Counted from the first letter of the stretch, positions 5,859 through 15,117 are shown. The stretch: 64,000 bases of DNA from Sphingomonas sp. URHD0057 (GCF_000620665.1 NZ_JIAU01000008.1:1-64000); one strand, 5' to 3'. The notes: generated by a model from the letters alone, not told the origin. Translations and numbers: made by a program.

Positions 5859-6686
5859 ATGAAGCTAATCTCCTCCGCTGATACGCTAAACTTTCTATCA
5901 CAGGTCGCCCCACGGCCGTGGGTCCAGCGAATGCTTCGTTGGATGATCTTCGATCAGGAGCTGATCGCATATTTCAGCACGGGTAAGGTCCAGCCACACG
6001 CCACTGTGGCCCAATTCGTCGCCGAGTTGGTAGGGACCGCGAAAGAAACAAGCGGTCCAAAACTAGACGCGGCGATCCGAGAAGCGTTCCCCCCGGAGTT
6101 TGCGGCGAAGCTTGTAGGCAAGGCGATGCACGATCGGGTTGATGATGACCCATTCTTGTGGGGTGAATCCGAAGAGCCACGCGCGGTCGATCCAGGTTTC
6201 TTTGTTTACGCTACCGAGATCGACTGGGAAAAAGGCACACTTTGGGCTGACTGGATACCCGACGAACGACAGAGGGTTGAGTTCTTCTTTCAAGATGAAG
6301 AGGTCTTGAGCACAGAGTTTGAAATGGCAGACTTTGAGGCTCTTTTTGCTGGCCTCAAGTTTCAACTAAATCAGATAGAGATGCTGCTGCCTAACTTCCA
6401 AATGCCCGCGGCGAATATCGTCTCGACCGACCGATTAGAAAAACCTCGCGCGATTGGCCGCCCCCCAAAGTGGAATTGGGAAGGGGCTTTGGCCTTCGTT
6501 ATTTCGCAGGCACAGTTGCCCGACGGGCTGCCTACCGGTCCAGGCGCGCAAGCCCGGATCGAAGAAATGATGTCCGGCTGGTTCTTGGAGGAAGCGGGTG
6601 ACACGCCCGCGCCAAGCCTCGTTCGTCAGCGCGCGGCCACGATCATCCGATCACTTGAAAGGCCGGAAACGCCGCGAATAACTTAG
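5859..6686 (+). CDS. Hypothetical protein, 275 aa
   Basis: A soluble two-part protein. The N-terminal ~190 residues are acidic with many aromatics (DPFLWGESEEP, VEFFFQDEE). The C-terminal ~80 residues contain 'GRPPKWNWEGAL' and end in a helical 'RQRAATIIRSLERP'. This C-terminal pattern recalls a domain found in proteins near integrated elements of sphingomonads and rhizobia, but I cannot name it. No signal peptide. The gene lies between the family-A array and the integrase island and has the lower GC of the accessory region. Upstream CCTCCGCTG is no clear ribosome site, so the start is uncertain. Confidence 0.65.
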   Translation: MKLISSADTLNFLSQVAPRPWVQRMLRWMIFDQELIAYFSTGKVQPHATVAQFVAELVGTAKETSGPKLDAAIREAFPPEFAAKLVGKAMHDRVDDDPFLWGESEEPRAVDPGFFVYATEIDWEKGTLWADWIPDERQRVEFFFQDEEVLSTEFEMADFEALFAGLKFQLNQIEMLLPNFQMPAANIVSTDRLEKPRAIGRPPKWNWEGALAFVISQAQLPDGLPTGPGAQARIEEMMSGWFLEEAGDTPAPSLVRQRAATIIRSLERPETPRIT

Positions 6687-6789
6687 AAGCCTTTCAGACC
6701 CTTTCCGGCCGCGATTCAACGTTGGAACGTGTTGATGCACTCCCGTGAACGCTGGCGTCCTGCCAGTGCACAATACGGAGTGGCGATCA

Positions 6790-6957
6790 ATGGAACAGCT
6801 GGCAGTTTCGATTAACGAGACCGCGAGAGCGTTGGGGCTGGGGCGCACGTCAATTTACGCGATGATCTCGGACGGGCGCCTCGACGCATTCAAGCTTGGA
6901 CGACGCACGCTCGTCAAGATGGAGTCGATCCGACGGCTGGTCGCCGCGCAAGACTGA
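6790..6957 (+). CDS. Excisionase-like helix-turn-helix protein
   Basis: A 55-residue protein with the winged-helix pattern of AlpA/excisionase (MerR-like) DNA-binding proteins: 'SINETARALGLGRTSIYAMI' followed by 'GRLDAFKLGRRTLV' and a C-terminal arginine-rich helix. The start at 6790 is chosen because GGAG lies upstream and the homology starts there. It precedes the HTH/zinc-finger gene by nine bases. It probably regulates or directs excision of the island. Confidence 0.75.
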   Translation: MEQLAVSINETARALGLGRTSIYAMISDGRLDAFKLGRRTLVKMESIRRLVAAQD

Positions 6958-6966
6958 AGGCAAGTC

Positions 6967-7452
6967 ATGGCATCGCGACGGGTCAACTCGCGCGCCGTCA
7001 AGCTACACCGGAGCTATAGCGTTTCCGAACTGGCGGCTTGTTTCGGCGTGCATAAGAATACCGTGCGCCAATGGCAGCGCGATGGGCTGAAGCCGATCGA
7101 CAGCGGCCGTCCGGTGCTCTTTCAGGGCGCGATCGTCCGCGCCTTCCTTTCGGCCCGCAACGCCAGCCGCAAGCGCCCTTGCCCCCCGGGAACGCTCTAT
7201 TGCTTCCGATGCCGGGAGCCGCGTCCGCCCGCGCTTGGCATGGTCGATTATCTGTCGCTCAACGCCAAATCCGGAAACGTCCGCGCGATCTGCGCTACAT
7301 GCGAAACTGTAATGCACCGGCGGGCGTCCAAAGCCGCCCTGGCGGCGGTCCTGCCCGGTTGCGACATCCAATTCGTGGAGGCCTTGCCACGCCTAAAGGG
7401 CAGTCCCGCCCCCTCCCTGAATTGTGATTTGGAAACGCAAGCGGCGGTATGA
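6967..7452 (+). CDS. HTH protein with zinc-binding C-terminal region
   Basis: Residues ~16-45 form a helix-turn-helix (YSVSELAACFGVHKNTVRQW), and the next segment (GLKPIDSGRPVLFQG) is typical of excisionase-like wings. A CFRC ... CATC pair (about residues 79-82 and 112-115) suggests a zinc site. The gene overlaps the integrase gene by four bases (ATGA), so the two are translationally coupled. This HTH/zinc protein plus recombinase pair recurs in alphaproteobacterial integrated elements. It is likely an integration accessory factor or transcriptional regulator. Confidence 0.75.
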   Translation: MASRRVNSRAVKLHRSYSVSELAACFGVHKNTVRQWQRDGLKPIDSGRPVLFQGAIVRAFLSARNASRKRPCPPGTLYCFRCREPRPPALGMVDYLSLNAKSGNVRAICATCETVMHRRASKAALAAVLPGCDIQFVEALPRLKGSPAPSLNCDLETQAAV

Positions 7453-8543
7453 TGAAACACAGTGCGACAAACGAGCGAATCAAGCGCGACTACTTCGCCT
7501 ATTTGAAAGAGGCGAAGGGCCGCGACGAAGCCACGATCGACGGCGTGGCCAAGGCGCTGGCGCGATTCGAGGAATCGACTCAGGCGCGCGACTTCAAGCG
7601 TTTTCACAAAGCGCAAGCGGTCTCGTTCAAGGCGGGTCTGGCCAAGGCGCTCAATTCGCGCACCGGGGAACGGATCAGCAAGGCGACCATGCTTTCGACG
7701 CTGCGCGAGCTGCGAAGCTTCTTTTTCTGGCTGGCGCGAGAGCCCGGCTTCAAGTCGCATCTCGCTTATGCCGACGCCGACTATTTCAATCTCAGTGACA
7801 AGGACATCGCGGTGGCGCGGGCGCGGCGGGAAAAGCGAGTGCCGACGCTGGCGCAAGTCCATCATGTCCTATCGACCATGCCCGCGGAAACGATCCTGGA
7901 GCGCCGCGACCGGGCGTTGATCGCGTTCGCCGCATTGACCGGGGCACGGGTGGCGGCGCTCGCGTCCTTCCGGCTGGGTCACGTCAATATCGACGATGGC
8001 TTTGTCGAGCAGGACGCGCGTGACGTGCGGACCAAATTCGCCAAGACATTTCCGACCTGGTTCATGCCGATCGGCCGCGGCGCATTGGCCATGTTCACCG
8101 CTTGGGTTGGCGAGTTGAAAGGCGATCATCTTTGGGGCCGCGACGACCCGCTCTTCCCGGCGACGGAGATGGGGTTGGACGCTAATGGGGGCTTCACGGC
8201 CGTCGGCATCTTGCGAAGCGGCTGGCGCACAACCCAGCCCATCAATGCGATTTTTCGCCGCGCATTTGAGCGGGGGGGATTGCCCTATTTCAACCCGCAC
8301 AGCTTCCGCGACATGCTGGTCCGTCACGCGATGACGTTAGACCTGTCGGCGGAATCGATGAAGGCATGGTCACAGAACCTGGGGCATGCCGATGTGCTGA
8401 CGACGTTCACTAGTTACGGAAACGTGCCCGCTCACCGCCAGGGAGAGCTGATCCGGGCGCTGAGCGAGCCGCGTCCGCAGTGCAACACACTCGACGACCC
8501 GAACGTCATCGCCTTGATTCGGGCAATTCAGGCAAGGGCCTGA
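7449..8543 (+). CDS. Tyrosine recombinase / integrase
   Basis: A 364-residue phage-type integrase. An N-terminal SAM-like core-binding domain (about residues 5-110) precedes the catalytic domain. Catalytic residues visible: Arg167 (in TGARVAAL), His284-x-x-Arg287 (in HSFRDML), His313 (in NLGHADVLTTF) and Tyr323 (in TSYG). It breaks and rejoins DNA through a 3'-phosphotyrosine and should catalyse integration and excision of the island. There is no obvious IntI-specific insertion, so it is not a clear integron integrase. Its start overlaps the preceding gene by four bases. Confidence 0.9.
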   Translation: MMKHSATNERIKRDYFAYLKEAKGRDEATIDGVAKALARFEESTQARDFKRFHKAQAVSFKAGLAKALNSRTGERISKATMLSTLRELRSFFFWLAREPGFKSHLAYADADYFNLSDKDIAVARARREKRVPTLAQVHHVLSTMPAETILERRDRALIAFAALTGARVAALASFRLGHVNIDDGFVEQDARDVRTKFAKTFPTWFMPIGRGALAMFTAWVGELKGDHLWGRDDPLFPATEMGLDANGGFTAVGILRSGWRTTQPINAIFRRAFERGGLPYFNPHSFRDMLVRHAMTLDLSAESMKAWSQNLGHADVLTTFTSYGNVPAHRQGELIRALSEPRPQCNTLDDPNVIALIRAIQARA

Positions 8544-8600
8544 CTTGCCTTGCCCCGACGGTGAAACGCCCGCTAAGCCTTCACTCGAAAGCGGGGGTTC

Positions 8601-11600
8601 GTGGCAAATGCCATTAGCATTGGTTTGCGTGAGACTGACCCCAGCCTGTTCACGTCTGGCGCGCTCTTCAGCCAAGACTATTTGCTGGATGGGATAACCG
8701 GCGCTGAGCAATATCGGGCCGTTGATTCCAAGGCGGTCCGCGTCGCGCTGGCCAACATTTTGTTCGGCTTTCCTCATGCCAGCAAGCCCAATGAAGCGAC
8801 GACCGAAAGCGACCTGATCTGGCCGACTATGGCCGCGCTCGGCTGGACCGAATATCTGACCCAGCAAAATTTGTCGGCAACCGGCCGGCTCGACGTGCCC
8901 GACGGCCTCTTGTTTATCAACGCAGCGGCAAAGGTCAGCGCAAACGAGCATCCGGAAGAATGGAGGCGCTATCAATTCGGCTCAGCGATCATCGAGAGTA
9001 AACGCTGGGGCCGTGCGCTCGACCGGGCTGAGGGAAAGACTGAAAAGGACACGCCGTCCACTCAATTGCTACGCTACCTGCGCCGCATCGACGACCTGAC
9101 CAATGGAGACCTGCGTTGGGGAATTTTAACTAACGGCCTTAAGTGGCGGCTGTATTTTGCGGGCGGACGCTCGCCCATCGACGATTATCTGGAGCTCGAT
9201 CTTGCCCGCATCATGCGGGTGGACGGCGACTTGCTCGATACCGGCGTCAGCGACCAAGAGCGCGACCATTGGCTTACCGTCTTCGTCGCCATGTTTTCGC
9301 GGACCGCGTTCGAGCGCGCGAGCGTCAAGGCCCCTACATTTCACGATAGTGCCCGACGCGACGCCGCATTCTACGAAGAGCGTGTAGCCAAGAGCCTGTC
9401 GGACCTTGTGTTTAATCGGCTCTATCCGGCTTTGGGTAACGCGGTAGCCAAGGCAGCCCCAGCCGCAACCGACCTGGACGACGTTCGGCAAGCGACGCTG
9501 ATCCTGCTCTATCGCTTGCTGTTCGTTCTCTACGCCGAAGACCGGGGCCTGTTGCCAGTCCGGGACAAGCGGTTCGATGATTACGCCTTGCGGTTCGCGC
9601 GGCTGGATATCGGACGGCGTAAGGACGAGGGCGACGCCTTTTCGTCGGTCGCCAAAACAATCTGGAATCGCTTCGCCGATTTGGCCGAAATGATCGACGT
9701 GGGCGACCCTTCGGTCGGTTTGCCGCCCTATAACGGCGGGCTGTTCAATGCCGCGAAAACCCCGCTGTTGAAGGCTATCGCTCTTGGCGACGACGTCATG
9801 GCCGAGGCGATCGATATCCTGTCGTTCGAGCAACGGGGTGGGCAGCGGCGCTATATCAATTATCGTGATTTGTCGGTGCAGCAGCTCGGTTCGATATATG
9901 AACGGCTGCTGGAATTTGAGCTGGTCCGCGATGAAGCGGGTGGGGTGAATATCCGTCCCAATATTTTCGCGCGGAAAAATTCGGGCAGCTACTACACGCC
10001 CGACGACCTTGTTCTGTTGATCCTGGACGAAACGCTGGAGCCGCTCATTGCCGATGCGATGGCCGCCTTTGAGACCGAACTGGAAAGCCTGAAACCAACC
10101 GACAGCGAAGATTATCGCATTGCCCAATTGCAAAAGGTTGATCCGGCCAGGGCGATCACGCGCTTGCGCATTTGCGACCCGGCGATGGGTTCCGGGCATT
10201 TCCTAGTCGGTTTAGTCGACCGGCTGACCAATCATGCGCTCGATGCGATTGCTGAAAGTGCGGCGATGGCGCGCGATTTGACCGGGTTGGATTATGAGTC
10301 GCCGGTTGCCGAGGAAATCCGGAAGATCCGGGCGACCATCCGGCACAATGCCGAAGACGCCAGGTGGGCCGTCAGCGAAGAGCAACTCGACGACCCTCAG
10401 CTGATCAAGCGCATGGTGCTCAAGCGCTGCGTCTACGGGGCTGACAAAAACCCCATGGCGGTCGAACTGGCGAAGGTATCGCTGTGGCTGCACACCTTCA
10501 CTGTCGGCGCGCCGCTTAGCTTCATCGACCATCATCTGGCGACTGGCGATAGCCTGTTCGGCCTATGGGTGCGCGACGCAATCGACAAGGCAGGCAAGGG
10601 CGGCGAATTGCTCTACGTCGATGAACTGCGCAACGCCGAACGCCAAGCGGCCGTCATGCGGCGGATCGAGGCGCTCACCGACGCCGAAATTGCAGAAGCC
10701 CAAAATTCCGCCGACATGTGGCACCAAGTCGAAGCGCAGACCGGCCCGCTCGACGGCTTTGTCAGCTTCATGCACGCGCTCGATTGGCTAGACTTGAAGG
10801 GGCCTGACAAGGCCCTGGTCAGTTTGTGGCTAGATGGACAATTTGGAGAGCCGATACCGATCGCCCGCGGTCGTAAAGCGCCTGAGGCCTACCGCGCCAA
10901 GCCGAACGAGGCCGAGCGGTTCCGCGCTATCTGGGCGGCGGCGCGCGCCCTGATCGCCGAAGAGCGTTTCCTGAACTGGCAAATCACGTTTCCCGGCGTG
11001 TGGAGCAATTGGGTGAATAAGGGCCGCGAAGGCGGGTTCGATGCAATCGTCGGCAACCCGCCATGGGATCGGATCAAGCTGCAACAGGTCGAATGGTTCG
11101 CAGCGCGGCGGCCGGAAATCGCGAAAGCGCAGCGCGCATCCGACCGGACGAAAATGATTGGGGCACTGGCGAAGGCGAACGACCCCCTGTTCACCGACTT
11201 TGAAAATGCTGACGCGCGCGCTGCCAATACAATGCGCATGGCGCGCAAGTCCGGGCATTATCCCTTGCTCAGCCGAGGCGATATCAATCTCTACAGCCTG
11301 TTCGTTGAGCGGGCTCAAGCGTTGGTCAGACCCAGCGGCATGGTCGGCTTGCTGACCCCCAGCGGCATCGCATCCGACCTGTCCGCCAGCAAATTTTTCC
11401 GCAAGGTCGCGACCGGAGATCACTTGAAGTCACTTTATGATTTCGAAAACAAAAAGGTCTTCTTTCCTGACGTCCATGCCAGCTTCAAATTCTGCATCAT
11501 GGTGTTGAGCCCGGAACGAACCTTCGGTGGGGCCAATTGCGCATTCTACCTTCATTCGACAGAGGAGCTGAAAAACCCCGATCAGACCTTCCCGATCACG

Positions 11601-12704
11601 TCAGAAGGCTTTGCGCGGGTCAATCCGAACACCGGGACCGCGCCGATATTCCGCACCCGCCGCGATATGGCGCTGACCACGTCCATTTATGATCGACTGT
11701 CCGTGCTGGTGGACAAATCCGGCCCTACGCCAGTCGCGACCTGGCCGGTCAAATACGTGCGCATGTTCGACATGACCAATGACAGCCACCTGTTCCGCAC
11801 CAAGGCCGAGCTGGAGGATAATGAAGGCGCTTGGCCGATCGGCGGCAATCGGTGGCAATCGAAGGACTGCGATTGGCTGCCGCTGTATGTTGGGCGGATG
11901 ATCCACCAATTTGATCACCGTGCAGCTTCGGTCACGGTCAATGAGGATAATCTGCACAACGCTGCGTTGAGTGGCGATGTGACTGCCGAAATGAAAGCTG
12001 ACCCCACCTTTGCCCCTTCGCCGCAATTCTGGATTGCGAGCACAGTAGAAACTGCAAAGGGCGCAACAGTTGCCTTCCGCGACATTGCGCGGGCAACCGA
12101 CGTTCGAACGGTAATTGCTTCGTTCATCCCTAATCACGCGGCGGGCAACACCGCTCCGCTGGTATTGAGTGCCTCCAGGATTCCGGATCAAGCTCTATTG
12201 CTGGCGAACTTTAACGCGCTGGTGCTCGATTATGTGGCTCGCCAGAAGGCGCAAAGCACGCACCTGAATTGGTATATAGTCGAACAACTTCCCGTCATTT
12301 CCCCTCACGCCTATGCCCGAATGATTGGCCCCAAGAGCGCGGCCGATATTGTCAGGGCGGCGGTGCTGGAGCTGACCTATACCGCGCACGACATGGCCCC
12401 GTTCGCCCGCGACATGGGCCACGTGGACGATGCGGGCGACGTGTTGCCGCCCTTTATCTGGGACGAAGAAACCCGCCTTCATCTGCGCGCCAAGCTCGAT
12501 GCGCTCTATTTCATCCTTTATGGCGTCTATGATCCGGCGGACCCCGCACAAGGTCGCGACGACATCCGCTATATCTACTCGACCTTCCCAATCGTCGAGC
12601 AGCAGGAAATTGCCGCTTACGGCCGGTATCGCAGCCGCGATTTGTGTCTCGCCTACGTCAACACACTGATTGCCGGTCAACCTGATGCAAACGTGACCGG
12701 GTAG
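8601..12704 (+). CDS. Type IIG restriction-modification enzyme (Eco57I-like, single chain)
   Basis: A 1367-residue protein. The N-terminal region has a PD-(D/E)xK-like nuclease pattern (PDG at ~100-102, then IIESKRWG with E132 and K134). SGSYYTP (~461) introduces the N6-adenine methyltransferase domain, with SAM motif DPAMGSGHFL (~526) and catalytic motif NPPW (~819). The C-terminal ~450 residues probably recognise the target sequence. Such enzymes combine cutting and methylation in one chain and protect against phage. The start is GTG at 8601 after a GGGGG run. PglX of BREX is an alternative family, but no other BREX genes are present. Confidence 0.85.
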   Translation: MANAISIGLRETDPSLFTSGALFSQDYLLDGITGAEQYRAVDSKAVRVALANILFGFPHASKPNEATTESDLIWPTMAALGWTEYLTQQNLSATGRLDVPDGLLFINAAAKVSANEHPEEWRRYQFGSAIIESKRWGRALDRAEGKTEKDTPSTQLLRYLRRIDDLTNGDLRWGILTNGLKWRLYFAGGRSPIDDYLELDLARIMRVDGDLLDTGVSDQERDHWLTVFVAMFSRTAFERASVKAPTFHDSARRDAAFYEERVAKSLSDLVFNRLYPALGNAVAKAAPAATDLDDVRQATLILLYRLLFVLYAEDRGLLPVRDKRFDDYALRFARLDIGRRKDEGDAFSSVAKTIWNRFADLAEMIDVGDPSVGLPPYNGGLFNAAKTPLLKAIALGDDVMAEAIDILSFEQRGGQRRYINYRDLSVQQLGSIYERLLEFELVRDEAGGVNIRPNIFARKNSGSYYTPDDLVLLILDETLEPLIADAMAAFETELESLKPTDSEDYRIAQLQKVDPARAITRLRICDPAMGSGHFLVGLVDRLTNHALDAIAESAAMARDLTGLDYESPVAEEIRKIRATIRHNAEDARWAVSEEQLDDPQLIKRMVLKRCVYGADKNPMAVELAKVSLWLHTFTVGAPLSFIDHHLATGDSLFGLWVRDAIDKAGKGGELLYVDELRNAERQAAVMRRIEALTDAEIAEAQNSADMWHQVEAQTGPLDGFVSFMHALDWLDLKGPDKALVSLWLDGQFGEPIPIARGRKAPEAYRAKPNEAERFRAIWAAARALIAEERFLNWQITFPGVWSNWVNKGREGGFDAIVGNPPWDRIKLQQVEWFAARRPEIAKAQRASDRTKMIGALAKANDPLFTDFENADARAANTMRMARKSGHYPLLSRGDINLYSLFVERAQALVRPSGMVGLLTPSGIASDLSASKFFRKVATGDHLKSLYDFENKKVFFPDVHASFKFCIMVLSPERTFGGANCAFYLHSTEELKNPDQTFPITSEGFARVNPNTGTAPIFRTRRDMALTTSIYDRLSVLVDKSGPTPVATWPVKYVRMFDMTNDSHLFRTKAELEDNEGAWPIGGNRWQSKDCDWLPLYVGRMIHQFDHRAASVTVNEDNLHNAALSGDVTAEMKADPTFAPSPQFWIASTVETAKGATVAFRDIARATDVRTVIASFIPNHAAGNTAPLVLSASRIPDQALLLANFNALVLDYVARQKAQSTHLNWYIVEQLPVISPHAYARMIGPKSAADIVRAAVLELTYTAHDMAPFARDMGHVDDAGDVLPPFIWDEETRLHLRAKLDALYFILYGVYDPADPAQGRDDIRYIYSTFPIVEQQEIAAYGRYRSRDLCLAYVNTLIAGQPDANVTG

Positions 12705-12842
12705 AAAACAATCGATGCCCACTGAATATTTATAGGGGCCTATTTGGGGGCCTTTTCGGATTGCGTCGCAAGAACAAGTAAATATTTCAATCAGATAGTA
12801 GCCTCTACCGGGTCCTCTCCTGGGCACCATTTTGCGGCGCAG
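12705..12842. other. Island/core junction region without genes
   Basis: This stretch separates the restriction gene from the 3' end of the phosphomannomutase gene. It contains GGGGCCTATTTGGGGGCC followed by TTTT (12734-12755), a weak candidate terminator. It also contains CTCCTGGGCACCA (12817-12829), which looks like the acceptor end of a tRNA or tmRNA, but no intact T-arm precedes it. This may be an attachment-site remnant. Confidence 0.35.
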
Positions 12843-14222
12843 TCAGTGCGCCGCTTCGGTCCGTTCTACCCCGGACTTCGCCAGCTGATCATCGATCTGC
12901 GCGACGAGGCGCTCGACGCCGGCTTCGTCGTTCGCCTCCGCCCGCGCCACGAGCACGTCCTGGGTGTTCGAGGCGCGCAGCAGCCACCAGCCGTCCGCGG
13001 TGCTGACGCGGACGCCGTCGGTCGCATCGACCTTGGCGCCGTCGGCGGCGAGGCGGGCGCGGACTTCTTCGACAATGGCGAACTTGCGGGGCTCGTCGAC
13101 TTCGAAGCGCATCTCCGGCGTGGCGACCGATTTCGGCATTGCGTCCATGATTGCGGTCAGGCTCTGGCCGCTCGCGCCGACCGCCTCGATCAACCGCACT
13201 GCCGCATAAAGCGCGTCGTCGAAGCCGTACCAGCGGTGCTTGAAGAAGATGTGCCCGCTCATCTCGCCCGCGAGCGGGGCACCGGTCTCCTTCATCTTCG
13301 CCTTGATCAGGCTGTGTCCCGTCTTCCACATGAGCGGCTTGCCGCCGAGCGCCGCAATGCCGTCGAACAGCACCTGGCTCGCCTTGACGTCGGCGATGAT
13401 GGTGGCGCCGGGCAGCTCCTTCAGCACCGCCTCGGCGAGAATCAGCATCAGCTGGTCGCCCCAGATCACGCGGCCCTCGCCGTCGACCGCGCCGATCCGA
13501 TCGCCGTCGCCGTCGAAGGCAATGCCGAAGTCCAGCTGCTCGCGCTCGACCAACGCTTTGAGGTCTTTGAGATTAGCCTCGACCGTCGGATCGGGGTGAT
13601 GGTTGGGGAATCGGCCGTCAACTTGGCTGAAGATAACATGATGATGGCCGGGCAGGCGCTCGACCAGCATGTCGAGGATCGGACCAGCGGCACCGTTGCC
13701 AGCGTCCCAGCCGATGCGAAACGGCTTGCCCGAAAAATCCTCGAGCAGCCGGTCAACATAGGCCTCGCGGATATCCACCTCTTCGACCGTGCCGCTGCCG
13801 TCATGCCAGTGCCCCGAGGCGGCGCGCTGGCCGATCTCCTGAATCTCGGCGCCGAACACCGAACGCCCTTTGAGGAGCAGCTTGAAGCCGTTGTAGTCGG
13901 CGGGATTGTGGCTGCCGGTGACTTGGATGCCGCCGTCGACGTCGAGATAATGAGTCGCGAAATAGAGCATGGGCGACGGGCCCATACCCACCTGAATGAC
14001 GGTCATGCCGCTCTCGGTCAGGCCACGGATGAGCTCTGCTTCGAGCATTCCCGAATGGGTGCGTCCGTCGCGCCCGACGGCGAGCGTCCGCACGCCTTCG
14101 CCATGGGCTTTTGAGCCGAAGGTCCGGCCAAGCGCGTAGGCGTCGTCCTCGGTGAGTGTATCGCCGACGATGCCGCGGATGTCATATTCGCGGAGAATAT
14201 TGGGGTTGAAGATGTGCGCCAT
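12843..14222 (-). CDS. Phosphomannomutase/phosphoglucomutase
   Basis: A 459-residue alpha-D-phosphohexomutase. It interconverts mannose-6-P/mannose-1-P and probably glucose-6-P/glucose-1-P for nucleotide-sugar and surface-polysaccharide synthesis in the cytoplasm. The phosphoserine motif TGSHNP has Ser104, the Mg-binding loop is DGDGDR (about 237-242), the sugar-binding loop is GEMSGH, and the C-terminal phosphate-binding part is RVSTADGWWLLRASNT. The length matches AlgC/ManB-type enzymes. It lies downstream of the MipZ gene on the same strand with a 32-base gap. Confidence 0.92.
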   Translation of the reverse strand: MAHIFNPNILREYDIRGIVGDTLTEDDAYALGRTFGSKAHGEGVRTLAVGRDGRTHSGMLEAELIRGLTESGMTVIQVGMGPSPMLYFATHYLDVDGGIQVTGSHNPADYNGFKLLLKGRSVFGAEIQEIGQRAASGHWHDGSGTVEEVDIREAYVDRLLEDFSGKPFRIGWDAGNGAAGPILDMLVERLPGHHHVIFSQVDGRFPNHHPDPTVEANLKDLKALVEREQLDFGIAFDGDGDRIGAVDGEGRVIWGDQLMLILAEAVLKELPGATIIADVKASQVLFDGIAALGGKPLMWKTGHSLIKAKMKETGAPLAGEMSGHIFFKHRWYGFDDALYAAVRLIEAVGASGQSLTAIMDAMPKSVATPEMRFEVDEPRKFAIVEEVRARLAADGAKVDATDGVRVSTADGWWLLRASNTQDVLVARAEANDEAGVERLVAQIDDQLAKSGVERTEAAH

Positions 14223-14254
14223 TGCGCCGCCTTACGCAGCGCCGGCGAAATTGT

Positions 14255-15049
14255 TCAACCGGCGGCGGCGATCGGCTCGATTGCACCCGGCTCGGGGATG
14301 CCGAGCCCGGCGACCATCTCGCGCAGCTCCTGGCGGGCGGTGACGTGGGCGATGCCGACCTCGCCGAGCTGGGGCAGGTCGATCAGCGTCAGACCCTTGG
14401 GAAACAGCTCGCGGTAGATGACCCGCTCGCCAAGGCCGGGGATGACCCTGAACCCGACGCGGCGGGCGAGCTCGTCGAGCGCGGCGCCAACGCGGCGGAG
14501 GTTGTGCGAATCGATATGCTGGAGGCGATTGCGCAAGACCACCCAGTCGACGGTCTTGCCGGTCTGCTTGGCCCGTGCCGTGCGGCTGTTCCAGATCAGC
14601 TCGGCGTAGAAGCTCGGCTTGGTGATCTTGTAGTTTTCGGGATGGACCTGGCCGATCAGGTCGAGGTCGACGAAGCTGTCGTTCATCGGCGTGACCAGGG
14701 TGTCGGCGCGAAGGATGGCCGAGCGCGCGATGGCGTCGTCGCGGCCGGGCGTGTCGACGACGATCACGTCGGCTTGCTTGGCCAGACGCTCGATCGCCCC
14801 GGCCAGCCCGTCCTCGCTGTGCTCTTCGAGGACTTCGTAGGCTGCGCGAGGCAAGTCCTTGCCGAGCCGGCGCGTGGTCGCATCCCGATTTTCGAGATAG
14901 CGGGTCATCGTCCGCTGGCGGCTGTCGAGGTCCAATGCGCCGACGCGATGCCCGGTCGCGGCAAGCGCGATCGCCGTATGAACCGCCGTCGTCGACTTGC
15001 CGGTGCCGCCCTTTTCGTTGGCGAAGACGATGAAATGCAGCTGGCTCAT
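14255..15049 (-). CDS. mipZ: Division plane positioning ATPase MipZ
   Basis: A 264-residue ParA/MinD-type ATPase with a deviant Walker A, EKGGTGKST (12-20), the Walker B-like 'VIVVDTPG' and the MipZ-typical 'LDLDSRQRTMTRYLENR'. In alphaproteobacteria MipZ dimers form a gradient from the ParB-bound poles and inhibit FtsZ assembly, so that division occurs at mid-cell. The start at 15049 is preferred over an in-frame ATG at 15073 because the family begins just before the P-loop strand and AAAGATCAAGC precedes it. It is divergent from panC. Confidence 0.9.
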   Translation of the reverse strand: MSQLHFIVFANEKGGTGKSTTAVHTAIALAATGHRVGALDLDSRQRTMTRYLENRDATTRRLGKDLPRAAYEVLEEHSEDGLAGAIERLAKQADVIVVDTPGRDDAIARSAILRADTLVTPMNDSFVDLDLIGQVHPENYKITKPSFYAELIWNSRTARAKQTGKTVDWVVLRNRLQHIDSHNLRRVGAALDELARRVGFRVIPGLGERVIYRELFPKGLTLIDLPQLGEVGIAHVTARQELREMVAGLGIPEPGAIEPIAAAG

Positions 15050-15117
15050 GCTTGATCTTTTTCCCCGCGGCATCGAAACGCCGCCCCGAAGCGAAGATTA
15101 ACTGAGGGCCCTATCGC

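Larger units (their letters stand above)
6745..12830 (+). mobile_element. Integrative island carrying a type IIG restriction-modification gene
   Basis: Four co-directional genes (excisionase-like HTH, HTH/zinc-finger protein, tyrosine recombinase, single-chain restriction-modification enzyme) lie between an unknown gene and the core phosphomannomutase gene. Their gene order, tight spacing and compact size fit a defence island moved by its own recombinase. The ends are approximate: I found no certain direct repeats. The right end may lie near 12805-12830, where a sequence ending in GGGCACCA resembles a damaged tRNA 3' end. Confidence 0.6.

Noticed and set aside
8601-12704. BREX PglX methyltransferase
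   Set aside because: No pglZ, brxC, brxL or brxA/B genes are nearby, and an N-terminal nuclease-like PDG...ESK motif favours a self-contained type IIG enzyme.
12734-12755. Strong intrinsic terminator after the restriction gene
   Set aside because: GGCC pairs with GGCC over only four bases with G-T extension, so the stem is too weak for a confident terminator call.
12805-12830. tRNA gene ending GGGCACCA
   Set aside because: No T-loop, anticodon arm or D-arm can be formed from the preceding 70 bases; kept only as a possible attachment remnant.
12744-14114. Long plus-strand open frame (456 codons) opposite the phosphomannomutase gene
   Set aside because: It is the antisense shadow of a conserved enzyme gene in GC-rich DNA; its translation has no recognisable fold or motif.
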